Shown: positions 7,778 to 16,805 of the stretch, one piece after another
Numbering within the stretch: position 1 is the first letter of the stretch
How the letters are laid out: each line of letters begins with the position of its first letter
Assembly: GCF_003702705.1 (NCBI RefSeq)
Contig: NZ_QZMN01000001.1
Span: forward strand, 62,001-126,000
Length of the DNA stretch: 64,000 bases
Direction: 5' to 3'
From: Ornithinimicrobium cerasi
GTDB taxonomy: Bacteria; Actinomycetota; Actinomycetes; Actinomycetales; Dermatophilaceae
Program-made: the position numbers and the translations under genes
The notes under the pieces: model-generated
Told to the model about the DNA's origin: nothing
Databases searched by the model: none
Seen by the model: the letters and a program-made list of their open reading frames with translations, nothing else

Positions 7778-8236
7778 ATGAGCTTCGAAGACCTTCCGAA
7801 GGACTGGCCGGCACGCCCCCTCGACGACGTCAGCGTGGCCGCCTCGGTCGTGGACCTGTGCGTCAGCGACCGCGACCGCGGCGTGGGCGGGCTGAGCGTC
7901 CTCCTGTGCCGCACCGACCGCACGCTGAGCCAGCCGGTGTTCGTCGAGGAGGTCCCCGGCTCCGAGCTGTGCGAGGTGGTCGCCCGGATGGTCGAGGCCG
8001 GCTCCCACCTGCCCGGCGTCGGTGGCGTGGTGGTCTCGGTCGTCCGTCCCTGGGGTGCGGTGACCGACCTGGACCGCGCGGCCCACCAGAGCGCCCTCGA
8101 GGCGTGCCGGGGCAGCGGCATCCCCCTGCTCGGGATGTATGTCGTCACCCGCGCCTCGGTCACGCACCTGCCGCTCGCCGAGGGGCTCGAGCTGCACCCC
8201 GGCGCGGCCTCACGGGATGCCCCGGACGCGGCCTGA
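7778..8236 (+). CDS. conserved hypothetical protein
   Basis: 152 residues; I do not recognise the family. The start ATG is followed by SFEDLPKDWPARPLDDVSVAASVVDLCVSDRDR. The composition is soluble α/β with strands such as GGVVVSVVRPWGAV and LLGMYVVTRASVTHL, and two well-spaced motifs (FVEEVPGSELCEV and SGIPLLGMYVV) that look like a Rossmann-like or nuclease-like core. There is no signal peptide or membrane helix. Its end is 4 nt from the end of the convergent glycerophosphodiesterase gene. The 208-nt upstream gap carries an isolated DnaA box. Confidence 0.6.
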   Translation: MSFEDLPKDWPARPLDDVSVAASVVDLCVSDRDRGVGGLSVLLCRTDRTLSQPVFVEEVPGSELCEVVARMVEAGSHLPGVGGVVVSVVRPWGAVTDLDRAAHQSALEACRGSGIPLLGMYVVTRASVTHLPLAEGLELHPGAASRDAPDAA

Positions 8237-8240
8237 CCGC

Positions 8241-9308
8241 TCACGGTGGGCCCGGGTCACCGCCCGGACCGCCCGGCGCTCCCGCCCGGAACGACGCCAC
8301 GGCGCCCGCCCCCACGTCCGGGTGGTCGGTGAAGAACCCGTCGACCCCCAGCTCGAGGAAGGCCAGGACCTGGCCCTGCAGGTCACCGTGCTCGAGAGGG
8401 TCGGTGCCCCTGCGGAAGTCGGCGTAGAGGTAGAGGTTCTCCGCGCGGAACGTGTAGGGGTGGACCGCGAGCCCGGTGTCGTGCGCGCGGGCCACCAGAC
8501 CCGTGTCGGGCCCGAGCTCCCCCTCGGGTCCGGCGGCGAGCACCATCGTCAGCTCCGGACCGATCGCGGTGACCCCGGCGGCGACGAGCTCGGCGAGGCC
8601 GTCCCGCCCGGCGTACCACGCGAAGTCGCGCCGCCCGTCGCCGGCGCGGACGCTGTCGGCGGGGGAGCCGGACGGGGCCAGGAGGAAGACGGTCGGGGTG
8701 CGCAGCAACAGGTCCTCCCGCAACCGGGCGAGGTTGTCCAGCTCGAAGGACTGCACCAGCACGGGCGCGTCAGGGCGGTCGAGGCCGTGCGCCCGCAGCG
8801 CGGCCACCAGCGGCGGCTCCAGCGCCAGACCGAGCCCGGCGAAGTAGCTCGGGTGCTTGGTCTCGGGGTAGACGCCGACCTCCCGTCCCAGCTCGGTCGA
8901 CAGCTCCTCGCGCAGCTGCAGGATCTCCTCCAGGGTCGGGACCGGGAACGCCCCGTCGTGACCGGTGTTGGCCGGCCGGACGTGGGGCAGCCGTTCCCGG
9001 GCCCGCAGCGTCCGCAGCTCGGCGAGCGTGAGGTCCTCGGTGAACCACCCCGTCACCTCGACCCCGTCCACCACCTTGGTCGTGCGCCGGTCCGCCAGCT
9101 CGGGGCGCTCGGCCACGTCGGTGGTGTCGTCGATCCGGTTCTCGTGCCGGGCGACGAGCACCCCGTCCCGGGTCGGCACCAGGTCGGGCTCCAGGTAGTC
9201 GGCCCCCATCCGGGCGGCCAGCGCGTAGGAGGCGAGGGTGTGCTCGGGGGTGTACCCGCAGGCGCCCCGGTGACCGATCACGACGGGGGACCCGGTCGAG
9301 GCGCGCAC
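8241..9308 (-). CDS. glycerophosphodiester phosphodiesterase
   Basis: 355-residue GDPD-family TIM barrel. Catalytic His13-Arg14 are in IGHRGACGYTPEHT, the metal ligands Glu40 and Asp42 in DYLEPDLVPTRDG, and His55 in VARHEN. The length and the insert around 90-140 resemble the GlpQ class. It hydrolyses glycerophosphodiesters (deacylated phospholipids) to glycerol-3-phosphate and an alcohol. No signal peptide is present, so it should be cytoplasmic, unlike secreted GlpQ. The C-terminus ends in a Gly/Pro-rich tail. Confidence 0.88.
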   Translation of the reverse strand: MRASTGSPVVIGHRGACGYTPEHTLASYALAARMGADYLEPDLVPTRDGVLVARHENRIDDTTDVAERPELADRRTTKVVDGVEVTGWFTEDLTLAELRTLRARERLPHVRPANTGHDGAFPVPTLEEILQLREELSTELGREVGVYPETKHPSYFAGLGLALEPPLVAALRAHGLDRPDAPVLVQSFELDNLARLREDLLLRTPTVFLLAPSGSPADSVRAGDGRRDFAWYAGRDGLAELVAAGVTAIGPELTMVLAAGPEGELGPDTGLVARAHDTGLAVHPYTFRAENLYLYADFRRGTDPLEHGDLQGQVLAFLELGVDGFFTDHPDVGAGAVASFRAGAPGGPGGDPGPP

Positions 9309-9335
9309 GGCGGAGACGCTACCCGCAGGGGCGCC

Positions 9336-10373
9336 TCACCGCCGGTCGAGCCCCAGGCCCAGATCCTCGGCCTCCACCAGACCCACGGCCTGGGCCGCGC
9401 ACCCGAGGGCGGGAACGTCCAGCACCTCGCTCATGGTCCGCAGCGTGTCGCAGTGGTCGGTGCGGCGGTCCACGGTCGTGCCCGCCAGCACCGGGTGGAA
9501 CACCAGTGTCGCGATGTCGTTGCTCAGCGTGCTGCCCTCGTCCCAGGTCAGGACGACGAGCAGGTCACCCGAGCGGTAGTCGCTCGAGCCGAGGATGCGC
9601 GGGAGCCAGCGGGACAGCCACGCGTCACCCTCCTCCACCCGGTCGCCCGTGCACGCGTCCCCGCCGTGCATGTCGTGGCACAGGTCCGGCACGACGAGGG
9701 AGAACGCCGGCAGGCCGGAGGCCAGCCCTTCGCGCAGGGCGCCGCCCTCCGTGTCGCCCAGCGGGACCTGCCACCTCTCGCACCGCTCCGCCTCGCTCGG
9801 GTAGTAGGGGGCGGCGGTGTGGCGGACGGCGTAGCGACCGTCGTCGCTGTCCTGGCGCTGGCAGGTGGTCCTCATCCCCTCGGCGTAGACCCGCCACTCC
9901 CGTCCCGACGTGGCCACCTCCTCGAAGAGGTTCGGTGCCTCGACCTGGAGGGAGCCCGGCCCGTCGCTGTTGCACACCCCGTGCGTGGACCCGCTGGTGA
10001 GCAGCAGGTAGGCGGGCAGGGACGGGCAGAGGGTGGGGTAGCCGGCCTGCATGTCCGTCACCCGCGCCGCCTGGCCCACGACGCCCTCCAGGTATGGCGT
10101 GCGGCCGGCACCGAGGACCTCCCCGACCTGGGTGTTCTCCTCCATCAGCAGGAGCACCTTGGTGGGGGACGACGCCGCGTCCGCGGCCCCCCCGGCCGAG
10201 GTGGCCGCCGGGTCCGAGGTGGTCGCCGCGTCCGGGAGGGCCGTCGCGTCCGGGGTGGCCGGCCCCGTCACGGAGGTGCTCCCCAGCACCGGGCCGGACG
10301 GTCCCGACGGCGCGGTGCAGCCGACCAGCAGGGCCGCGAGGCCGAGCGCGAGGAGCCGGGACGTCGTGCCCAC
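9336..10373 (-). CDS. lipoprotein phosphoesterase (phospholipase C / acid phosphatase-like)
   Basis: 345 residues from GTG at complement 10373-10371. A lipoprotein signal (RLLALGLAALLVGC, lipobox LVGC, Cys about 19) is followed by a Ser/Thr/Ala/Pro-rich linker. The phosphoesterase core then begins with KVLLLMEENTQVGEVLG, a motif of the phosphoesterase family that includes bacterial phospholipase C and acid phosphatases. Further marks are YPTLCPSLPAYLLLTSGSTHG, FSLVVPDLCHDMHGGD and LVVLTWDEGS. Six or more cysteines suggest disulfides outside the cell. Substrate is not clear (phosphomonoester or phospholipid). It is divergent from hrpA with about 100 nt between. Confidence 0.8.
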   Translation of the reverse strand: MGTTSRLLALGLAALLVGCTAPSGPSGPVLGSTSVTGPATPDATALPDAATTSDPAATSAGGAADAASSPTKVLLLMEENTQVGEVLGAGRTPYLEGVVGQAARVTDMQAGYPTLCPSLPAYLLLTSGSTHGVCNSDGPGSLQVEAPNLFEEVATSGREWRVYAEGMRTTCQRQDSDDGRYAVRHTAAPYYPSEAERCERWQVPLGDTEGGALREGLASGLPAFSLVVPDLCHDMHGGDACTGDRVEEGDAWLSRWLPRILGSSDYRSGDLLVVLTWDEGSTLSNDIATLVFHPVLAGTTVDRRTDHCDTLRTMSEVLDVPALGCAAQAVGLVEAEDLGLGLDRR

Positions 10374-10472
10374 CCGGGCATGGTCCCACGGGCCGGGAGC
10401 TGGCCCGGGGCCGGCCCCACCTCGGTCGTCACGGGTCGGAACCCGGTTGCGCCGACGCCTACAGTGGAGCGC

Positions 10473-13400
10473 GTGCCCGAACCCGCCACCTCCTCCCGGC
10501 CGCGGCGCCGTCCGCCCCGCGGAGGACGGGCCGAGGGCGGGCGGCATACCCGGCAGGAGAGCCTCGTGGCGGCGCGACGGGCCTCCCTGCCCGCCCCGGA
10601 CTCCCTGCACTTCCCCCCCGACCTGCCGGTCAGCGAGCGGCGCGAGGACATCCGGGAACTGATCCGGGACCACCAGGTGGTCATCGTCGCCGGGGAGACC
10701 GGGTCCGGCAAGACCACCCAGCTGCCCAAGATCTGCCTGGAGCTGGGGCGCGGCGTCGAGGGGATGATCGGGCACACCCAGCCGCGCCGGATCGCCGCGC
10801 GCTCGGTCGCCGAACGGGTCAGCGAGGAGCTGGGGGTCGAGCTCGGGACGACGGTCGGCTACCAGGTGCGGTTCACCGACCGCTCCCGCGAGGACACGCT
10901 CGTCAAGGTGATGACCGACGGCATCCTGCTCGCGGAGCTGCAGCGCGACCGCATGCTGCGCCGCTACGACACGCTCATCATCGACGAGGCGCACGAGCGC
11001 AGCCTCAACATCGACTTCATCCTGGGCTACCTGCGCCAGCTGCTGCCCCGGCGCCCGGACCTCAAGGTCCTCATCACCTCGGCGACCATCGACGTGCACC
11101 GGTTCGCGGCGCACTTCGCCGACGCCCAGGGTCGGCCGGCGCCGGTCATCGAGGTGTCCGGGCGCACCTATCCGGTCGAGGTGCGCTACCGGCCCCTGGT
11201 GCGCGAGGTCGCCCCCACCCGTGGCGGCGTAGACGCCGCACCCACGCGCGTCGAGATCGACCAGGTGACCGGGGTCGTCGAGGCGGTCGAGGAGCTGTGG
11301 ACCGAGGCGACCGGCCGCGACGGCCGGGGGGAGGACGTCCTCGTCTTCTGCTCGGGGGAGCGGGAGATCCGCGACGTCTGCGACGCCCTGGAGGGTATGC
11401 AGCTGCCGTCCACCGAGGTCCTGCCGCTGTACGGGCGGCTCTCGGCGGCGGAGCAGCACCGGGTGTTCTCCCGGCACGCGGGGCGCCGGATCGTGGTGTC
11501 GACCAACGTCGCCGAGACCTCGCTCACGGTCCCCGGGATCCGCTACGTGGTGGACACCGGCACGGCGCGCATCAGCCGCTACAGCCAGCGGCTCAAGGTG
11601 CAGCGGCTGCCGATCGAGCCGATCAGCCAGGCCTCGGCCAACCAGCGCTCCGGACGCTGCGGGCGCCTCTCGGACGGCATCGCGATCCGGCTCTACTCCG
11701 AGGAGGACTTCGCCGCACGGCCCGCGTTCACCGACCCCGAGATCCTGCGCACCAACCTCGCCAGCGTCATCCTGCAGATGACCTCGCTGGGCCTGGGGGA
11801 GATCGAGAAGTTCCCCTTCCTCGAGCCTCCGGACTCGCGGCAGATCGCCGACGGCGTGCGGCTGCTCACCGAGCTCCAGGCGATCGACCCGGCGGCGCCC
11901 GCGCACCTGCCGCGCGAGCGGATCACGGCCTACGGCCGGGCGATCGTCGCGCTGCCCGTCGACCCGCGACTGGCCCGGATGCTGGTCGAGGCGGAGCGGC
12001 AGGGGGCGCTGAAGGAGGTGCTCGTCATCGCCGCGGCGCTGTCCATCCAGGACGTGCGCGAGCGGCCGGCCGACAACCAGGCCCAGGCGGACCAGGCGCA
12101 CGCCCGCTTCCGTCAGGTCGGGGGAGTGCCCGGGGGTGGGCGCGACGACGCGCGCACCGCGGCCGCCACAGCGAAGGAACCGGTCCGCGTCCAGGGCGCG
12201 GGTGGGCAGGGACCGAAGGGCGGCTCCGGCCGGGGGGCGGAGCCCTCCGACCGGGTCGACTCCGACTTCCTCGTGCTCCTCAACCTGTGGCGCTACCTGC
12301 AGAAGCAGCAGAAGGACCTGTCCGGCAGCGCCTTCCGTCGCCTGTGCAAGGCGGAGTTCCTCCACTACCTCCGGGTGCGGGAGTGGCAGGACCTGCACAC
12401 GCAGCTGCGGCAGGCCGCCAAGAGCCTCGGGCTGCAGCTCAACGAGCACCCGGCCAAGCCCGACCAGGTGCACCAGTCGCTCCTCGCCGGGCTGCTCTCG
12501 CACGTCGGCATGTGGGAGCGGGAGCGGCGCGACTACCTCGGTGCCCGGGGTGCGCGGTTCGTCCTGCAGCCGGGCTCGGTGCTGCACCGGCGCAACCCCG
12601 ACTGGGTGATGACGGCCGAGCTCGTCGAGACGTCCCGGCTCTGGGCGCGGACGAACGCGGTGGTCGACCCGGCGTGGGTCGAGGCCGCGGCGCAGCACCT
12701 CGTCAGGCGGTCCTACTCCGAGCCCCGGTGGTCCCGGTCGTCGGCCTCGGCGGTGGCGGAGGAGCGGGTGACGCTCTACGGCATACCTCTCGTCGCGGGG
12801 CGCGCGGTCCCGCTCGGGCGGACCGACCCCGAGCTCGCGCGGGAGCTCTTCCTGCGCACCGCGCTCGTCGAGCAGGACTGGGACACGCGTCACGAGTTCT
12901 TCCACGCCAACCGGCGGCTGGTCACCGAGCTCTCGCAGCTGGAGGCCCGGGCGCGGCGGCGCGACATCCTCGTCGACGACGAGGCGCTGTACGAGTTCTA
13001 CGACCGCAGGGTCCCGGCCGAGGTCGTCTCGGGGGCGCACTTCGACACGTGGTGGAAGCAGGCGCGGCGCCGGGACCCGCAGCTGCTCACCTTCACCGAG
13101 GAGCTGCTCGTCGGGGACGCCGCGTCGGCCGTCAGCGCCGACGACTTCCCGACCGAGTGGACCCAGGGCGAGCTGACCTTCGGGCTGACCTACCAGTTCG
13201 AGCCGGGTGCGGACGCCGACGGCGTGACGGTCCACCTCCCCGTCGAGGTGCTCAACCAGGTGCGCGAGGACGGTTTCGACTGGCTGGTCCCAGGCATGCA
13301 CGAGGAGCTCGTGACGGCCCTGATCAAGGCGCTGCCCAAGGACGTCCGGCGCAACTTCGTGCCGGCGCCCGACCACGCCAGGGCGGCGCTGGAGGGTATG

Positions 13401-14564
13401 CGGCAGCGCGAGGTGGTCGGCCCGGTGCCGGTCCGCGAGGCGCTGGCTGCCGAGCTGACCCGGCGCGGGCTGGTCCGGGTGCATGCCGCCGACATCGACT
13501 GGGAGCGGGTCCCGGAACACCTGAGGATGACGTTCCGGGTGGAGCGCGCGGTGAGGGGCGGCGGGTCCCGGACACGGGGCCGGGTCGAGGTGCTGGGGGA
13601 GGGCAAGGACCTCGCGGCCCTGCAGGACGCGCTCGCCGGTCAGGTGCGCACCACGATGGCCGCCGCGGCGTCCGGCGTCGAGCGGTCGGGGCTGACGACG
13701 TGGCCGGCGGACCTGGACCCGTTGCCGGAGACGTTCAGCCGTCAGGTGGGACCCCGTGCGGTGCAAGGCTTCCCGGCGCTGGTCGACACCGGGGCGGCCG
13801 TCGACGTGCGCGTCCTGGCGACCCGGTCCGAGGCTGACCGGGAGACGCTGCGCGGCGTGCGGCGGCTGCTGCTGCTCAACACCCAGCCGCCGTGGAAACG
13901 GCTGCTCGCCCTGCTGACCAACCAGCAGAAGCTCTCCCTGGGCCACAACCCCCACGGCTCGGTGCCGGCGCTGCTCGAGGACGCGCTGGCGGCCGCCGTC
14001 GACTCGGTCGTCGCCGAGCAGCCGGGCGCGACGGTGCGCACGCCCGCGCAGTTCGAGTCGGCCCTGGCCGGGGTGCGGCAGCTGGCCGTGCCGCGGGTGC
14101 TGGAGATCGTGGAGTCGCTCGTGCCGATCCTCGACACGGCGCGTGACGTCTCGCTGCGGCTGCAGCGGCTGACGACACCGGCCGCGGCCGACATGGCGGT
14201 GGACCTGCGGCGTCAGCTCGACGCGCTGGTCCGGCCCGGGTTCGTCGCGGACGTGGGTCACCGCCGGCTGCCGCGCATGGTGGTGTGGCTGCGGGCGATG
14301 GCCGAACGTCTGGACAAGGGGGTGCAGGACCTGCCCCGCGACCGGCAGCGGACGCAGGAGGTGCAGGTCGTGGAGGCGGAGCTGGAGAAGTTCGTCGGCA
14401 CGCTGCCGCCGCACCGGCGGCAGGACCCGGACGTGCTCGACGTCGTGTGGTCCGTCCAGGAGCTGCGGGTCTCGCTGTTCGCCCAGCGCCTCGGCACCGC
14501 CGGCCCGATCTCGGCCAAGCGGATCTACACCGCGATGGACGCCGCCGAGGACGCCACCACCTGA
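10473..14564 (+). CDS. hrpA: ATP-dependent RNA helicase HrpA
   Basis: 1363 residues, full length for HrpA. Walker A GETGSGKTTQ at 74-83, DEAH box at 171-174, SAT at 203-205, and helicase-C motifs STNVAETSLTVPGI and QRSGRCGR follow. Next are the HA2/ratchet region, an OB-fold segment and the large C-terminal DUF3418 region typical of bacterial HrpA. The enzyme is a 3'-5' DEAH-box RNA helicase implicated in mRNA processing and rescue of stalled ribosomes. An Ala/Gly-rich insertion at about residues 543-595 interrupts the ratchet part. The GTG at 10473 is chosen because the frame upstream is antisense to the lipoprotein gene. Confidence 0.93.
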   Translation: MPEPATSSRPRRRPPRGGRAEGGRHTRQESLVAARRASLPAPDSLHFPPDLPVSERREDIRELIRDHQVVIVAGETGSGKTTQLPKICLELGRGVEGMIGHTQPRRIAARSVAERVSEELGVELGTTVGYQVRFTDRSREDTLVKVMTDGILLAELQRDRMLRRYDTLIIDEAHERSLNIDFILGYLRQLLPRRPDLKVLITSATIDVHRFAAHFADAQGRPAPVIEVSGRTYPVEVRYRPLVREVAPTRGGVDAAPTRVEIDQVTGVVEAVEELWTEATGRDGRGEDVLVFCSGEREIRDVCDALEGMQLPSTEVLPLYGRLSAAEQHRVFSRHAGRRIVVSTNVAETSLTVPGIRYVVDTGTARISRYSQRLKVQRLPIEPISQASANQRSGRCGRLSDGIAIRLYSEEDFAARPAFTDPEILRTNLASVILQMTSLGLGEIEKFPFLEPPDSRQIADGVRLLTELQAIDPAAPAHLPRERITAYGRAIVALPVDPRLARMLVEAERQGALKEVLVIAAALSIQDVRERPADNQAQADQAHARFRQVGGVPGGGRDDARTAAATAKEPVRVQGAGGQGPKGGSGRGAEPSDRVDSDFLVLLNLWRYLQKQQKDLSGSAFRRLCKAEFLHYLRVREWQDLHTQLRQAAKSLGLQLNEHPAKPDQVHQSLLAGLLSHVGMWERERRDYLGARGARFVLQPGSVLHRRNPDWVMTAELVETSRLWARTNAVVDPAWVEAAAQHLVRRSYSEPRWSRSSASAVAEERVTLYGIPLVAGRAVPLGRTDPELARELFLRTALVEQDWDTRHEFFHANRRLVTELSQLEARARRRDILVDDEALYEFYDRRVPAEVVSGAHFDTWWKQARRRDPQLLTFTEELLVGDAASAVSADDFPTEWTQGELTFGLTYQFEPGADADGVTVHLPVEVLNQVREDGFDWLVPGMHEELVTALIKALPKDVRRNFVPAPDHARAALEGMRQREVVGPVPVREALAAELTRRGLVRVHAADIDWERVPEHLRMTFRVERAVRGGGSRTRGRVEVLGEGKDLAALQDALAGQVRTTMAAAASGVERSGLTTWPADLDPLPETFSRQVGPRAVQGFPALVDTGAAVDVRVLATRSEADRETLRGVRRLLLLNTQPPWKRLLALLTNQQKLSLGHNPHGSVPALLEDALAAAVDSVVAEQPGATVRTPAQFESALAGVRQLAVPRVLEIVESLVPILDTARDVSLRLQRLTTPAAADMAVDLRRQLDALVRPGFVADVGHRRLPRMVVWLRAMAERLDKGVQDLPRDRQRTQEVQVVEAELEKFVGTLPPHRRQDPDVLDVVWSVQELRVSLFAQRLGTAGPISAKRIYTAMDAAEDATT

Positions 14565-14627
14565 CGGGTCGCGGCACCCGGCCGGCCGCCACTCGACCCG
14601 CGGCCCCGCGTACGTCAGGCTGGTCCC

Positions 14628-15323
14628 ATGACCGAGGACACGCAGGACCCGACGCAGGCGCAGCTCTCCACCGACCCGGAGCTGGGCGACTGGCGCGTGC
14701 TGCTCGGCACGCTCGTCGCCAGGTGGGAGACCGGCGGCTTCCGGGCGGGTGCGGAGTTCGCCGGGCGGATCGCCGTGGTGGCCGACGAGCTGGACCACCA
14801 CCCGGACGTCGACCTCCGCTACCCGCACGTGACCGTCACGACCGTCAGCCACGACGTCGGCCGCCTCACCGGCCGGGACCGGCGCCTCGCGGCCGCCATC
14901 AGCGGGATCGCCCGGGAGCTGGGCCTCACGCCGCGACCGGGGCAGCTGAGCGTCCTGGAGGTCGGTCTCGACGTGATGTCCGCACCCGCCGTCGCCGACT
15001 TCTGGCGAGCCGTGCTCGGCTACGACACGGAGGCCGGATCCTCCGTCGACGAGCCGGCCCTGATCGACCCCGCCGGCCGGCACGCCGGCCTGTGGTTCCA
15101 GCAGATGGACCAGCCGCGCACCGAGCGCAACCGCTTCCACCTCGACGTCACCGTGCCGCACGACGTCGCCCGGGAGCGGGTGGCCAGGGCCCTGGCGGCC
15201 GGTGGGCGTCTCGTCAGCGACGAGCACGCCCCGTCGTGGTGGGTGCTCGCCGACGCCGAGGGCAACGAGGCCTGCGTCTGCACCTGGCAGGGGCGGGGCG
15301 GCGGCGAGGCCCAGGACGGCTGA
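14628..15323 (+). CDS. pterin-4a-carbinolamine dehydratase fused to a VOC domain
   Basis: 231 residues in two domains. Residues about 15-95 are PCD/DCoH-like: DELDHHPDVDLRYPHVTV (His57, His58, His67) and SHDVGRLTGRD match the active-site pattern. Residues about 105-222 are a glyoxalase/VOC domain starting LEVGLDVMSAPAVADFWRAVLGY and ending EGNEACVCTW. PCD recycles 4a-hydroxytetrahydropterin; many actinobacterial fusions of this type have no known pterin hydroxylase partner, so a different substrate is possible. It starts 63 nt behind hrpA. Confidence 0.85.
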   Translation: MTEDTQDPTQAQLSTDPELGDWRVLLGTLVARWETGGFRAGAEFAGRIAVVADELDHHPDVDLRYPHVTVTTVSHDVGRLTGRDRRLAAAISGIARELGLTPRPGQLSVLEVGLDVMSAPAVADFWRAVLGYDTEAGSSVDEPALIDPAGRHAGLWFQQMDQPRTERNRFHLDVTVPHDVARERVARALAAGGRLVSDEHAPSWWVLADAEGNEACVCTWQGRGGGEAQDG

Positions 15324-15350
15324 CCCCGGCCGTCGCGTCGACGCCGGGCG

Positions 15351-15408
15351 GAGCACGCTCACCGGGGTGCACCTCGCGGACGCCCGGCGAGCACGCTCAC
15401 CGGGGTGC
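15351..15408. repeat. 38-bp tandem direct repeat, two copies
   Basis: A 20-nt block (GAGCACGCTCACCGGGGTGC) at 15351-15370 recurs exactly at 15389-15408, and the flanks CTCGCGGAC / CTCGTGGAC continue the match, giving a 38-bp period. It lies between the PCD-VOC gene and coaE. Function is unknown; it could be a duplicated regulatory site or a replication-slippage product. Confidence 0.7.
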
Positions 15409-15442
15409 CCCTCGTGGACGGCCAGCGCCTAGCCTTGCCGCC

Positions 15443-16651
15443 ATGCTCTGGGTCGGACTGTCGGGTGGCATCGGGTCGGGCAAGTCGACGGTCTCCGCAC
15501 GGCTGGCCCGGCTCGGGGCGGTGGTCGTGGACTCCGACCGCCTCGCGCGCGAGGTGGTCGAGCCGGGTATGCCTGCACTCACCGCGATCGTCGAGCGCTT
15601 CGGTCCCGCGGTGGTCGGGTCGGACGGGGCGCTCGACCGGGCGGAGCTGGGGGCGGTGGTCTTCGCGGACGAGCAGGCACGGCTGGACCTGGAGGCGATC
15701 ACCCACCCCCGGATCGCCGCGCGGACGCGGCAGCTGGCAGCCGCAGCACCGCAGGACGCCGTCGTCGTGCACGACATCCCGCTGCTCGTGGAGCTGGACC
15801 GGGCCGCGGACTACGCGCTGACGGTCATCGTCGACGTGCCGCAGGAGGAGAGGCTTCGACGCCTCGTCGACCTGCGGGGCGTGGCCGAGGCGGAGGCCAG
15901 GCGACGCATCGCCGCGCAGGCCACGGACGAGCAGCGACGGGCGGCGGCCGACGTGCTGCTCGACAACGCGGGGACGGTCGAGGAGCTGCACGACCGGGTC
16001 GACCGGCTGTGGGCCGGTCGGTTGGTGCCGTTCGAGGCGAACCTGCGGGCCGGCACCGGGTCCCGGCGGCCGGAGACGGTCGAGCTGGTGGGGCCGGACC
16101 CGGCGTGGCGGCCCGCGGCCGCGCGGCTGCTGGCCCGGCTGGGCGGGGCGCTGGGGTCGGCGGCGGTGCGGCTCGACCACGTCGGCAGCACCAGCGTCCC
16201 GGGGCTGCGGGCCAAGGATGTGATCGACCTGCAGGTCGTCGTCGAGGACCTGGCTGTGCTCGACGACCCGGGGGTGCGTGACCGGCTGCGGACGAGGGGG
16301 CTGGTCGTCGAGGAGGGTCGCGGGCGCTGGGACCACGCGCACGGCACCGGGACGACCAGGGGGCAGACGTCGCCCAAGCGGATGGTCGCCAGCGCCGACC
16401 CCGCCCGGGTCGTGCACTGCCACGTCCGTCCGGGCTCGTCGCCGGCCTGGCGGCTCGCGCTGCTCCTCCGTGACTGGCTCACTGCGGAGGAGGGGGAGCG
16501 CGACGCCTACGCGGGCCTCAAGAAGGGCCTCGCCCGCAGCGGCCTGGAGGAGAGCGACGACGCGACGGCGAAGGAGCCGTGGTTCGCCGCGGCGGTCCCG
16601 CGGGCGGAGGCGTGGGCGGCGCGCACGGGATGGGACGTCGGGGACGCCTGA
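15443..16651 (+). CDS. coaE: dephospho-CoA kinase fused to a GrpB domain
   Basis: 402 residues. Residues 1-200 are CoaE: P-loop GLSGGIGSGKST at 5-16, DSDRLAREVV, and the lid region ARRRIAAQATDEQRRAAADVLLDN. It phosphorylates the 3'-OH of dephospho-CoA, the last step of CoA synthesis. Residues about 212-395 are a GrpB/UPF0157 domain (VGPDPAWRPAAARLLARL, LDHVGSTSVPGLRAKDVIDL), a nucleotidyltransferase-like fold of unknown role. The CoaE-GrpB fusion is known in mycobacteria and other actinobacteria, where the GrpB part is thought to help folding or stability. Start ATG 15443; the length fits the fused form. Confidence 0.92.
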   Translation: MLWVGLSGGIGSGKSTVSARLARLGAVVVDSDRLAREVVEPGMPALTAIVERFGPAVVGSDGALDRAELGAVVFADEQARLDLEAITHPRIAARTRQLAAAAPQDAVVVHDIPLLVELDRAADYALTVIVDVPQEERLRRLVDLRGVAEAEARRRIAAQATDEQRRAAADVLLDNAGTVEELHDRVDRLWAGRLVPFEANLRAGTGSRRPETVELVGPDPAWRPAAARLLARLGGALGSAAVRLDHVGSTSVPGLRAKDVIDLQVVVEDLAVLDDPGVRDRLRTRGLVVEEGRGRWDHAHGTGTTRGQTSPKRMVASADPARVVHCHVRPGSSPAWRLALLLRDWLTAEEGERDAYAGLKKGLARSGLEESDDATAKEPWFAAAVPRAEAWAARTGWDVGDA

Positions 16652-16702
16652 GGAGCGGGCGGGACAGGGTCCGCGAGGTCGGGAGGGGGGTGGCGCCGAT
16701 GT

Positions 16703-16717
16703 ACTACGCGGAGTAGT
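16703..16717. promoter_or_regulatory. BlaI/CopY-like operator dyad before MCO 1
   Basis: ACTAC-GCGGA-GTAGT is a perfect 5-5-5 dyad, extended on the left to TACTAC. It resembles the TACTAC-N-GTAGTA sites of BlaI/MecI/CopY-family repressors, some of which sense copper. It lies about 90 nt before the MCO 1 start codon. No regulator of that family is in the window. Confidence 0.5.
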
Positions 16718-16805
16718 GTCAGGCCCAGCAGGGGCGTCACGGGCGACGCGGGGACCTCACGGGACACCCCTCACCGTGCCCCCACGTGCCCCCGAGGTGA
16801 GTTCC

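Noticed and set aside
8139..10472. 5' extension of the hrpA frame by about 780 codons
   Set aside because: It is antisense to the glycerophosphodiesterase and lipoprotein genes, has no domain, and the helicase has a sensible GTG start at 10473.
9336..15362. Continuous 2008-codon frame on the minus strand
   Set aside because: Only the part 9336-10373 is a real gene (lipoprotein with lipobox and phosphoesterase motifs). The rest is antisense to hrpA and the PCD-VOC gene and reads as Arg/Gly/His-rich low-complexity sequence, the usual shadow of a high-GC gene.
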